Source of the DNA: Sphingobacterium sp. UBA4616
GTDB lineage: Bacteria; Bacteroidota; Bacteroidia; Sphingobacteriales; Sphingobacteriaceae
Direction of reading: 5' to 3'
NCBI GenBank assembly: GCA_002386525.1
Contig: DGIS01000010.1
Location: 124,001-188,000 of the forward strand
Length of the DNA stretch: 64,000 bases
Shown: positions 26,001-33,185 of the stretch, in pieces
Position numbering within the stretch: position 1 is the stretch's first letter
Layout of the letters: every line of letters begins with the position of its first letter
Notes under the pieces: model-generated
The model's input: the letters and a program-made list of their open reading frames with translations, nothing else
What the model was told of the DNA's origin: nothing
The model's database searches: none
Translations under genes and position numbers: made by a program

Positions 26001-27432
26001 TGGAGAAAATCGGTTACGTCCTGTTTTAATGACCGCATCGGTGGCCTCACTGGGATTTATTCCAATGGCGCTGAGCAACGGAGCTGGAGCTGAAGTACAA
26101 CGCCCTTTAGCAACTGTGGTTATCGGTGGTCTCCTTATTGCGACACTATTAACTTTATTTGTGCTTCCACTGCTTTTCGTAACGATGGAAAGCGGATTTA
26201 AAACGCGTAAATTAAAAGGAAAGCATATTGTACCTCTTTTGATAGCCTTTGTTGTTTTTGCAACAGAAAAATCCACAGCACAGACCAAGATCACTTTAGA
26301 TCAGTCTATTGAACTTGCGCTTCAAAACAACCGAAACATAAAAATTGAAAAACTGCGTGTAGCCTATGCCAAGGCAATGATAGCGACATCCACTGCTGAT
26401 GTTCCTCAAACGGACCTAAGCTTGGATTACGGGCAGATCAATAGCGCCTATCAAGATACAAAAATCAGTATCAGTCAACGTTTTGGATTTCCTGCTGTCT
26501 ACAGAAGGCAACGCGCACGCTATACCGAAGAATGGAAAAAAAGCCAGCTGAATGTCACCCTCAAAGAGTTTGAGCTGAAAAAGGCTGTCAGTCTAACCTA
26601 CTATAACATCTTGTATTGGCAGCAAAAGGAAATACTTTTGAACGAGGCATTGTCCCTTTATAGCAGCTTCCTTGACAAAACTATACTACGTAAAAAAGCA
26701 GGAGAAAGTAATGCCTTGGAAAGTGCAACTGCGGCGAATCAAAAGGCAGCAATCACAATCCAATTGAGACAGGTAGCTGATGAACTAAAAGTCTTTCACC
26801 TGCAATTTCAATGGTTGCTAAATACACCAGAAGCCTACAGCCCTATCCAAGTGGAAAAGGCTATTTTCGTTCAGTCATCGGTAGTCGATCATCCTTTACT
26901 CAAAGTACTGGAACAAGAAAAGATAATCGCAGCTCAGGCAACTGCAGTGGAAAAATCCAGGCTGCTTCCCCAATTACTGCTAGGCTACAATCTGAATAGT
27001 TTTAAAGGCGCGGGGCCTGATAACAGAATCTACGACGCGAGTCCAAGATTTCATTCGGTGCAGTTAGGGCTCTCCATACCGTTATTTTCCAGCGGACAGC
27101 GTGCTCGGATCGAAACGGCACGTCTGGCAGAAACCATTGCAAGCGATGAGCTTCAAAATGCACAATCTGCGCTTGAAAGACGGGCCCAAGAATTCGCGCA
27201 ACGCTATCAGACCAGTCTTGCTATTGTCGATCAATATGAATCCGAGGGACTCAAAAATGCAACAATAGCTTTTGAAACAGCACAGAAGCAGTTTTCCAAT
27301 GGAGCAATTGACTATCTCGAATTTGTCACTTTAATCAATCAGGCGATCTCGCTGAAAAGTAGCTATACAGATGCATTGTGGCAGCTCAATGAAAATGCCA
27401 TTCAGCTTCATTACATCATGATAAATCAATAG
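23089..27432 (+). CDS. CzcA-type heavy-metal RND efflux pump fused to a TolC-like outer-membrane channel domain
   Basis: 1447 residues. Residues 1-~1040 are a full RND transporter: 12 membrane helices, periplasmic docking and pore loops, and in helix 4 the motif DFGLIIDGAVIIVE, whose acidic residues match the Czc (Zn/Co/Cd) type rather than the CusA (Cu/Ag) type. After the last helix and a short basic linker (KTRKLKGKH), residues ~1045-1065 form a new hydrophobic segment ending in TAQ. Residues ~1068-1447 are an OEP/TolC-family helical barrel (TLDQSIELALQNNRNIKIEKL ... NGAIDYLEFVTLINQ). The protein would link inner-membrane pump and outer-membrane channel in one chain, a known arrangement in Bacteroidota. 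The adaptor starts 2 bases later. Confidence 0.95.
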   Translation: MLTKIIEFSVKNKLIVVLLMLALIGVGAYQVTKLPIDAVPDITNNQVQVITIAPSFGATDIERLVTFPIEQANSNIAGLQEIRSFSRFGLSLVTLVFEDNIDIYWARQQVAERLQQAQQEIPPGIGSPQLGPISTGLGEIYQYVIRPEQGYEGKYNVTELRTIQDWIVRRQLLGVKGVAEVSSFGGKLKQYEIAVNPDRLNAYGITMNDVFDALNTNNQNTGGAYIEKGPTVLYIRSEGLVGTIEDIQNIAITGKQNDLPIFIRDVADVRTGFATRYGAMTYNDNGEVAGAVVMMLKGANSSQVIEDVKAKVEEIRKTLPKGVVIEPFLDRTKMVNNAISTVQTNLLEGALIVVFVLVLFLGNIRAGLLVASVIPLAMLFAICMMNLFGVSGNLMSLGALDFGLIIDGAVIIVESVMHQLMQQQRFKDIYKVPASEMDDLVTASAGRMMNSAVFGQIIILIVYLPILTLQGIEGKMFKPMAETVAFALLGAFLLSLTYIPMMSSFLLRSKSNRPSLSDKLMKRLEKFYLHTLLKVLRIPKTIFTLVILLFIGAVVVLSQLGGEFIPSLEEGDFAVDTRVLPGSNLTTTIESTQKAAHILKSRFPEVEKVVTKIGSGEVPTDPMPMEASDMMVILKDKKQWTSAHTFSELATKMSEALKDVPGITAGFQYPVQMRFNELMTGARQDVVLTIFGDNLDSLTLHAQKIGKIIETVQGTQNLYIEPIAGLPQVVISYNRPIIAQYHLSIAEVNRTINAAFAGQRTGLVFEGEKRFDMVVRLAARDRNNITDIRNLLIPTPMGNQIPLSQLARVEIVQGPNQIQRENAQRRIVVGFNINGRDVQSIVHDLQAKIAKEIKLPTGYSIKYGGSFENLNNAKQRLLIAVPIALALIFILLFLAFKSVRESLLIYTAIPLSIIGGVFLLALRGMPFSISAGVGFIALFGVAVLNGIVLISEFNRLRKSGIRNIVRIVVDGGENRLRPVLMTASVASLGFIPMALSNGAGAEVQRPLATVVIGGLLIATLLTLFVLPLLFVTMESGFKTRKLKGKHIVPLLIAFVVFATEKSTAQTKITLDQSIELALQNNRNIKIEKLRVAYAKAMIATSTADVPQTDLSLDYGQINSAYQDTKISISQRFGFPAVYRRQRARYTEEWKKSQLNVTLKEFELKKAVSLTYYNILYWQQKEILLNEALSLYSSFLDKTILRKKAGESNALESATAANQKAAITIQLRQVADELKVFHLQFQWLLNTPEAYSPIQVEKAIFVQSSVVDHPLLKVLEQEKIIAAQATAVEKSRLLPQLLLGYNLNSFKGAGPDNRIYDASPRFHSVQLGLSIPLFSSGQRARIETARLAETIASDELQNAQSALERRAQEFAQRYQTSLAIVDQYESEGLKNATIAFETAQKQFSNGAIDYLEFVTLINQAISLKSSYTDALWQLNENAIQLHYIMINQ

Positions 27433-27434
27433 AA

Positions 27435-28589
27435 ATGAAAACGAAAAATATGATAGTCCATTACATCGTCCTTATGTTGACAACAACTGTCATCTCTTGT
27501 CAGAGTAATAAAGGAGATGTGCCACCGTCATCACCCAAGTCGAAGGACGAAACTCTTGTCTCCTTAACGGAAGCGCAACTGCACAATACCCAAATAGAAA
27601 CTGTAACGCTCTCACACCAGCCGATAGCCAGCATATTAAAACTGAATGGAAAAATTGATGTACCGCCTCAGAATATGATGTCTGTAAGTATTCCTTTGGG
27701 GGGATACCTAAAGAGTACCAGCCTGCTGCCAGGCATGAAAGTATCAAAAGGTGATATTATTGCCATCGTCGAAAATCCACAGTTTATCCAACTGCAGCAA
27801 GACTATCTTGCCGCCCAGTCGAAACTACAATTTGCCCAGCTCGACTACAGACGTCAAAAAGAACTCAACCAGAGCCAGGCAAGCAGTGACAAAGTAATGC
27901 AGCAAGCACAGGCCGAAATGGACAGCCAGCAGATAATTATGAATGCAATCGCCAGACAGCTAGAACTTATTCATATTCAACCAAGTACTATTACTGCAGG
28001 AAATATCCGTAAAAGCGCTCCCGTCTATAGCACGATCGATGGCTATGTAAGTAAAGTGAATGTCAATATCGGAAAATATGTAAATCCTTCCGATATCCTC
28101 TTTGAGTTGATCAATCCAACGGACACTCATCTAAATCTGAAAGTCTATGAAAAGGATCTTGAACAATTACGTCCAGGCCAATCACTATTGGCTTACTCCA
28201 ATGCTAGTCCCAGTAAGAAGTATGCTGGAAAAATCCATTTGATCGGCAAAGATGTCGATCCTACAGGCATGACAGATGTCCATTGCCATTTGGATAAATA
28301 TGATCAGGAGCTGGTACCAGGTGTATATATGAATGCTGAAATCCAAACGACAACGAGCTTGGGACAGGCTCTGCCGGAAGAATGTATCGTAGATTTCCAA
28401 GGAAAAAGTTACGTATTCGTCTCAGAAGGAAACAGGAACTATCGTCTAACAGCAATATCCGTTGAGGAGCCCCAAAAAGGCCTAGCTAAGGTGTTAAACG
28501 GTCGAGATTTCGAAGGTAAAAAAATCGTTAGTAAAAATGCTTATACCCTATTAATGCAGTTAAAAAACACAACCGAAGGAGAGGATTAA
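27435..28589 (+). CDS. Periplasmic adaptor (membrane fusion) lipoprotein of the CzcA pump
   Basis: 384 residues. Signal peptide and lipobox (TTTVISCQSN), so anchored by Cys23 or so to the membrane. Order: beta-barrel and lipoyl halves around a helical hairpin (FIQLQQDYLAAQSKLQFAQLDYRRQKELNQSQASSDKVMQQAQAE, ~115-165), lipoyl second half (YSTIDGYVSKVNVNIGKYVNPSDILFELINP), beta barrel (KVYEKDLEQLRPGQSLLAYSN) and a membrane-proximal domain (ALPEECIVDFQGKSYVFV). This is the HlyD/CusB-type adaptor linking pump and channel. It is translated 2 bases after the pump gene and 10 bases before the thioredoxin gene, so is surely co-transcribed. Metal-binding His or Met clusters are not obvious. Confidence 0.94.
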   Translation: MKTKNMIVHYIVLMLTTTVISCQSNKGDVPPSSPKSKDETLVSLTEAQLHNTQIETVTLSHQPIASILKLNGKIDVPPQNMMSVSIPLGGYLKSTSLLPGMKVSKGDIIAIVENPQFIQLQQDYLAAQSKLQFAQLDYRRQKELNQSQASSDKVMQQAQAEMDSQQIIMNAIARQLELIHIQPSTITAGNIRKSAPVYSTIDGYVSKVNVNIGKYVNPSDILFELINPTDTHLNLKVYEKDLEQLRPGQSLLAYSNASPSKKYAGKIHLIGKDVDPTGMTDVHCHLDKYDQELVPGVYMNAEIQTTTSLGQALPEECIVDFQGKSYVFVSEGNRNYRLTAISVEEPQKGLAKVLNGRDFEGKKIVSKNAYTLLMQLKNTTEGED

Positions 28590-28599
28590 TAAAATCACT

Positions 28600-29049
28600 A
28601 TGAAAACAATATTAAATACGTTGGTACTAACACTGTTGTGTTATACCGCTCACGCGCAGAATCGACTGGATGTTGCTAAACAACAGGCACTAGCGCAACA
28701 TGGACTTATAATGCTCAATTTTTCCGGTTCGGACTGGTGCATTCCCTGTATAAAGTTGCATAAAGACATCATTGATACCGAGCAATTCAAGCAGCTTATA
28801 AACGATCAGATCATTGTCTTTCTTAATGCCGACTTTCCAAGAAGCAAAAAAAATCAACTGCCGGAAGAACTGAAAAAAGAGAATGCGAATCTTGCAGATC
28901 AATATAATCCTACGGGCATATTTCCCTATACGCTGTTACTGGATGCCAATGGGAAAATTTTAAAGAGCTGGGCCGGCTTACCTCGGGAAGATCGCTCTGC
29001 TTTTTGCGAAGAGATCAGGACAGTTTACCAACAAATAACACGGCCATGA
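28600..29049 (+). CDS. Exported thioredoxin-like protein
   Basis: 149 residues with signal peptide ending in AHAQ at ~20. Thioredoxin fold with active site W-C-I-P-C in FSGSDWCIPCIKLHKDI (~45-50), and a later cis-Pro region (NPTGIFPYTLLLDANGKIL). The SDWCxxC pattern is typical of the DUF255/thioredoxin_7 group that reduces periplasmic disulfides. Its stop codon overlaps the start of apbE (ATGA). The tight coupling with a flavin transferase and a Cys-tailed lipoprotein suggests that it keeps the CGC motif of the DUF4266 protein reduced, or passes electrons to or from it; this is inference. Confidence 0.9.
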   Translation: MKTILNTLVLTLLCYTAHAQNRLDVAKQQALAQHGLIMLNFSGSDWCIPCIKLHKDIIDTEQFKQLINDQIIVFLNADFPRSKKNQLPEELKKENANLADQYNPTGIFPYTLLLDANGKILKSWAGLPREDRSAFCEEIRTVYQQITRP

Positions 29050-29972
29050 AAAAAGAATTTCGACGTGGACTCAAACTCATGGGTAATCATTTTGAGCTAA
29101 CAGTCGTGGATGAAAATGAGGTGAAAGCTAACGCCCATATTGATTCGGCTATTGCAGAAATACAACGTATAGAGCGATTATTGTCCACTTTCAATGAAGA
29201 CAGTCAAACGAACCTGATCAACCGTCATGCGGGCATCCGTCCGGTCAAAGTTGACCGGGAAATCTACCAACTTATCGAAAGAAGCCTGCGGATTAGCCGC
29301 TTGACGGATGGCTATTTTGATATTTCCTACGGGAGCATTGATAAGGCCCTTTGGAATTTTGATCGCAGTATGCCATGTCTTCCTGATGCAGAAACTGTTG
29401 AACGCAATTTGAGTTTAGTGAACTACAACAATATAGTACTCGATGATAAGGCAAGTACGGTATTTTTAACAAAGCATGGCATGCGTATCGGTTTTGGAGG
29501 CATCGGAAAAGGATACGCGGCCGAAATGGGGAAACGAATATTACAGCAGCGGGGCGTAGATGCGGGTGTGGTAAACGCTTCGGGTGACCTTACCGTCTGG
29601 GGAAATCAGGCTAATGGAAAGCCATGGACCATTGGAATTGCCAATCCGGAGCAGGCAGGCCTTCCCTTTTCCTATATGAACATCACTGATACTGCTATTG
29701 CAACATCGGGCAACTATGAAAAATTCGTCCTGATAGACGGTAAAAAGTATTCCCATACCATTAACCCAAAAACAGGAATGCCCATAAGCGGTATAAAGAG
29801 TGTTACGATCATCTGCCCGAATGCTGAAATAGCAGATGCCCTTGCAACGCCGATCAGCATCATGGGTGTTCAAAATGGTATTGAGCTCATCAATCAGATT
29901 CAACAGGTAGAATGTATCATCATTGACGATGACAACCATATTTATTCATCTCATAAAATCAACTTCAAATGA
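29046..29972 (+). CDS. apbE: FAD:protein FMN transferase ApbE
   Basis: 308 residues from ATG 29046, which overlaps the thioredoxin stop (ATGA); the open frame starts 42 bases earlier but inside the previous gene. ApbE hallmarks: LMGNHFELTV near the start, an RIGFGGIGKGYAAEMG loop binding FAD pyrophosphate, VNASGDLTVWG, ATSGNYEKF, and HTINPKTGMPISG with Mg2+ ligands (Asp and Thr) further on. The enzyme transfers FMN from FAD to Thr/Ser of an exported target. No signal peptide or lipobox is seen at the N-terminus, unusual since most ApbE enzymes work outside the cytoplasmic membrane. No FMN-binding domain protein (NqrC/RnfG type) is nearby, so the target is not obvious. DUF4266 starts with another ATGA overlap. 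Confidence 0.94.
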   Translation: MKKEFRRGLKLMGNHFELTVVDENEVKANAHIDSAIAEIQRIERLLSTFNEDSQTNLINRHAGIRPVKVDREIYQLIERSLRISRLTDGYFDISYGSIDKALWNFDRSMPCLPDAETVERNLSLVNYNNIVLDDKASTVFLTKHGMRIGFGGIGKGYAAEMGKRILQQRGVDAGVVNASGDLTVWGNQANGKPWTIGIANPEQAGLPFSYMNITDTAIATSGNYEKFVLIDGKKYSHTINPKTGMPISGIKSVTIICPNAEIADALATPISIMGVQNGIELINQIQQVECIIIDDDNHIYSSHKINFK

Positions 29973-30199
29973 AAAACAAAAGCAATAAGATATACTGGAG
30001 CCTCGCTATGATTGTACTATCGGTACTGTCCTCCTCCTGCAGTACAGTAAAAGAATACGAAAAAAATAAACTCAACGATGCTGAAATGAGGTTGGGAAAC
30101 CGCAATGTCGAAAAGACTGAACTCAGCTTTCAGTCTTATAGAGAAGGTTCTTCTGGCGCAAACGCCGGAAAGGTTGGCGGCGGCTGTGGCTGCAATTAA
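29969..30199 (+). CDS. DUF4266 small lipoprotein with C-terminal CGC motif
   Basis: 76 residues. Signal peptide with lipobox (LSSSCSTV), so the mature chain is ~53 residues attached to a membrane. It contains LNDAEMRLGNRNVEKTELSFQSYREGSSGANAGKV and ends GGGCGCN. The glycine-rich CGC tail is the signature of DUF4266 and could coordinate metal, form a disulfide or carry a cofactor. EGSSGAN resembles the ApbE flavinylation consensus Dxx(S/T)GA(T/S), but the acceptor residue is Asn. Start overlaps the apbE stop by 4 bases (ATGA), and DUF3570 follows after 30 bases. Function is not known. Confidence 0.88.
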   Translation: MKNKSNKIYWSLAMIVLSVLSSSCSTVKEYEKNKLNDAEMRLGNRNVEKTELSFQSYREGSSGANAGKVGGGCGCN

Positions 30200-30229
30200 A
30201 ATGATTCCTGTTTTTTAACACACAACTAA

Positions 30230-31432
30230 ATGAAAAAAGTATTTCTTAGCGTTGCGGCCCTCCTGAGCCTGCTGCACGCAAAAGCACAGGAAAGCAAACC
30301 CACGGAAAAATCGAGGAAGCTTACTTTTGAAGAGGCAAATCTTGTCTCAAGTTATTATCATCAGGACGGCAACAATTCGGCAGTAACAGGCGGTATCGGT
30401 TCAGAAAGATTAACAGATATCTCCAATAATATCGAGGTGGTTCTCTTAAAATATGACAAGAAACACCGGAAAAACAAATTCACATTCAATATCGGACTGG
30501 ACCATTACACTTCGGCATCTTCAGATATGATCGACCTCAAGGCCAATTCCTCTGCTTCACATGCCGACAATCGAATCTACCCGTCAATTTCCTGGTCTCG
30601 GGAAAATGAAAAAAAGGGATCGACATTGATGGGTGGAATATCCCTTTCTTCAGAATTTGACTATCAATCCTATGGTGCCAATATTGGTTTTGCGCAGAAA
30701 ACCAAAAACAGAATGGGCGAATTCACCGCACGATTCCAAACCTACCTCGACCAAGTAAAGCTGGTCACCCCAATCGAGCTACGCTTAAACAACAACCTTG
30801 GGTCGAATGGAAACGAGCATGATAATAACTATGGTTCAAGCGGCAGAAATACCTATGCGCTTTCACTGAGCTATTCACAGATTATCAACAGCAATTTTCA
30901 GGTGGAATTTTTGGCTGATGCCGTACAGCAATCAGGTTTTTTGAGTTTGCCCTTTCACAGGGTCTATTTTATAGATGGCACGGTGCATCAAGAAACCTTA
31001 CCCGATAGAAGATTTAAAATTCCATTGGGTGTACGGGCAAATTATTTCCTCGGCGACAAATTCATCATGCGCGCCTATTATCGTTATTACACAGACGACT
31101 GGGGAATAAAGTCCAGCACAGCAAGTCTAGAAATGCCGATAAAGCTTTCACCATTTGTTTCGCTAAGTCCTTTTTATCGGTATTACCGTCAGACTGCCGC
31201 TAAATATTTTGCAGCTTATCAGCAACACACCGGATTGGACGATTACTACACCAGTAACTATGATTTATCGCAATTCACCAGCAATTTCTATGGTGCCGGT
31301 GTCCGTTTCAATCTTCCAAATGGACTGTTCGGTATCCGTAAATTGGATATGTTGGAACTACGGTACGGACATTACTCCAAGTCAGTGGGCATGAAGTCCG
31401 ATATTATTTCATTAAATCTAAGATTTAAATAA
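30230..31432 (+). CDS. DUF3570 protein, likely outer-membrane beta barrel
   Basis: 400 residues with a signal peptide ending in AKAQ. The mature chain is full of alternating amphipathic strands and aromatic girdles (YYHQDGNNSAVTGG, FTFNIGLDHYTSASSD, YRYYTDDWGIKSST, YYRQTAAKYF) and ends with LRYGHYSKSVGMKSDIISLNLRFK, a terminal strand with a C-terminal aromatic/basic pair typical of barrels. The DUF3570 family regularly co-occurs with ApbE, thioredoxin and DUF4266 genes, as here. It may form a pore or porin-cytochrome-like scaffold that brings the flavinylated or Cys-rich partner to the outer membrane; not shown. It directly abuts the PAP2 gene. Confidence 0.88.
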   Translation: MKKVFLSVAALLSLLHAKAQESKPTEKSRKLTFEEANLVSSYYHQDGNNSAVTGGIGSERLTDISNNIEVVLLKYDKKHRKNKFTFNIGLDHYTSASSDMIDLKANSSASHADNRIYPSISWSRENEKKGSTLMGGISLSSEFDYQSYGANIGFAQKTKNRMGEFTARFQTYLDQVKLVTPIELRLNNNLGSNGNEHDNNYGSSGRNTYALSLSYSQIINSNFQVEFLADAVQQSGFLSLPFHRVYFIDGTVHQETLPDRRFKIPLGVRANYFLGDKFIMRAYYRYYTDDWGIKSSTASLEMPIKLSPFVSLSPFYRYYRQTAAKYFAAYQQHTGLDDYYTSNYDLSQFTSNFYGAGVRFNLPNGLFGIRKLDMLELRYGHYSKSVGMKSDIISLNLRFK

Positions 31433-32215
31433 ATGAAGACCATAATCTTAACCACGATGGTATGTTTGCTCTTCGCTAATTTAGCGTCTGGAATGCATCA
31501 TTGTTCAAGTCGTGATACACTGTTTGGGAACGAGTCGAATAACTTAGATTCTTTGGATAAAATGTATAAGCCAAATTACAAAACGATGATCATACCATCC
31601 CTATGCATTGGATACGGTATTCTCAGTCTTACTAACCCAAGAATACAAGAAATCAACAGTTCAACGCGTTTTGAAATTGGAGAGCACAGTCTATCGCATA
31701 TTAATTTTGATAATTACACGCAATTTGTGCCTGGAGCTTTAGTTTATGGCTTAAATGCTATTGGTATAAAAGGAATACATGGCTTTAGAGATCGTAATCT
31801 AATTTTGGCCACCACTTTGCTAATTTCCACAGCGATCGTGACGCCTACAAAACACCTAGTCAGCGAAGAGCGACCCGATGGTTCAAATAATTTATCTTTT
31901 CCTTCGGGCCATACAGCTACAGCTTTTGCAACAGCTCATTTTATGTTCCGTGAATATCGTGCGCATAATTTGTGGCTCAGTTTACTCGGTTATCCTTTTG
32001 CCATATTCACTGGAACATATAGAACGTTCAATGATAAGCATTGGGTAGGCGATGTGGTTGCAGGAGCAGGCATTGGAATTTTGTCAACAGAGCTTGCCTA
32101 TTGGTCATTTCCAAAACTGTCTGAATTATTTTCGAGCAAAAGGGAAAAAAATTCACTTGTCTTACCCTACTATCAATCAAATAAGTTGGGGGTCGCCTGT
32201 ATTTTAAAGTTTTAA
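31433..32215 (+). CDS. PAP2-family phosphatase, last gene of the operon
   Basis: 260 residues, starting on the base after the DUF3570 stop. Signal or first helix at 1-20, then membrane segments. The three catalytic motifs are present: KHLVSEERP (C1, KxxxxxxRP), PSGHTA (C2) and GTYRTFNDKHWVGDV (C3, here RxxxxxHxxxD with Arg, His and Asp). Such enzymes dephosphorylate lipid phosphates (undecaprenyl pyrophosphate, PAP or lipid A) at the membrane surface. How this relates to metal efflux or flavinylation is unclear; it may be a hitch-hiking gene or modify lipids around the DUF3570 barrel. A long imperfect palindrome follows at 32311-32366. Confidence 0.92.
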   Translation: MKTIILTTMVCLLFANLASGMHHCSSRDTLFGNESNNLDSLDKMYKPNYKTMIIPSLCIGYGILSLTNPRIQEINSSTRFEIGEHSLSHINFDNYTQFVPGALVYGLNAIGIKGIHGFRDRNLILATTLLISTAIVTPTKHLVSEERPDGSNNLSFPSGHTATAFATAHFMFREYRAHNLWLSLLGYPFAIFTGTYRTFNDKHWVGDVVAGAGIGILSTELAYWSFPKLSELFSSKREKNSLVLPYYQSNKLGVACILKF

Positions 32216-32310
32216 AAAATGAAATATTCTCTTTTGCCATTAATAAATCTACCGATTCATGATATAAGATGATCTATCAGACGGCTGAGCAAATTCAATA
32301 CAAACTACCC

Positions 32311-32366
32311 TTAGGAATTAGATTATAATCATTAATTTAGGTCGATCATTATAATTTAGTTCCTAA
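32311..32366. repeat. Long imperfect AT-rich palindrome at the edge of a pseudogene
   Basis: Arms 32311-32333 and 32344-32366 match at 19 of 23 positions (two mismatches become G-T wobbles in RNA) around a 10-base loop; both outer ends read TTAGGAA / TTCCTAA. It lies 96 bases after the PAP2 stop and its right arm merges into the open frame of the chimeric pseudogene, so it may be the operon terminator or a recombination scar. Confidence 0.5.
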
Positions 32367-33079
32367 AATTAGGTATAGGATTAAAGCAAACAATTATAAC
32401 CTTGATGTATTCAGTGCATCGGAAAACAACTTTGGTGTGGCATCTATAATCGTTTCAGGAAAAACTGATGCGATATTAATTGACGCGCAATTCACATTGG
32501 CTGACGCAAAAACGGTCGCCCAAAAAATTGCAGCATCTGGAAAAAAACTGACCACAATCTACGTATCACATAATGATCCGGATTTTTATTTCGGGTTGGA
32601 AGTTTTTAAAAACCATTTCCCAAAAGTAACAGCTTATGCGGTGCCCGCTGTTGTTGAAAAGATTATACAAACCTCACAGAAAAAATTAGATGTTTGGGGC
32701 GAACGTTTAGGTAATGAAATTACATCTAACGTGGTGCTGCCTCAAGTTTTAAAAGGTAATACAATTGAATTGGAAGGCGAAAAAATGGACAGAAGCTGCG
32801 GGTTTTCCTTACGCCGGAACTTATATTAGAATAGCGGAAATTTCGAAAAATGCTTTCTATCGATTAGCAACAGAATGGATAGATTATAAGTTTACGCCGG
32901 AGAAATATATCGTAAGTGATAGTCATATCGCCGTTATTGGAACATACACAGGTACTTATAAGATTACATTAAAAGCAATGGCCGCAAGAGTTGTCCATGT
33001 GTGGGAATTGGAAGAAGGCAAAATTGTACGCTTTGAACAATTTGTGGATAGTAAAATTGTAGTAGATGCCATGAGTTAA
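32341..33079 (+). pseudogene. Chimeric pseudogene: metallo-beta-lactamase-fold start joined to an NTF2/SnoaL-like tail
   Basis: The first half reads NYNLDVFSASENNFGVASIIVSG, then TDAILIDAQFTLADAKTVAQ, TIYVSHNDPDFYFGLEVF and VLPQVLKGNTIELEGEK: the N-terminal two thirds of an MBL-fold hydrolase (HNDPDF in place of HxHxDH). No ATG precedes it in frame; the nearest start is GTG 32437 inside the domain. At about 32780-32800 the frame changes to WTEAAGFPYAGTY, followed by FYRLATEW, YIVSDSHIAVIGTYTG and VVHVWELEEGKIVRFEQFVD, the second half of a SnoaL-like/NTF2 protein. A deletion joining two adjacent genes is the simplest account. Neither half can be complete. Confidence 0.85.
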
Positions 33080-33185
33080 ATTAATGCGTTAGCCTTTTTC
33101 TCCTACGTGCATACACTTATTCGTGACAATAACGGTATACTCCTTCATCTGAAAAAAAAATGGCATAGCTGCGCCTGCATTTGTT

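Noticed and set aside
25803..26294. Long antisense open frame inside the czcA gene
   Set aside because: It mirrors codons of a clearly conserved pump on the other strand, has no recognisable protein features and no promoter.
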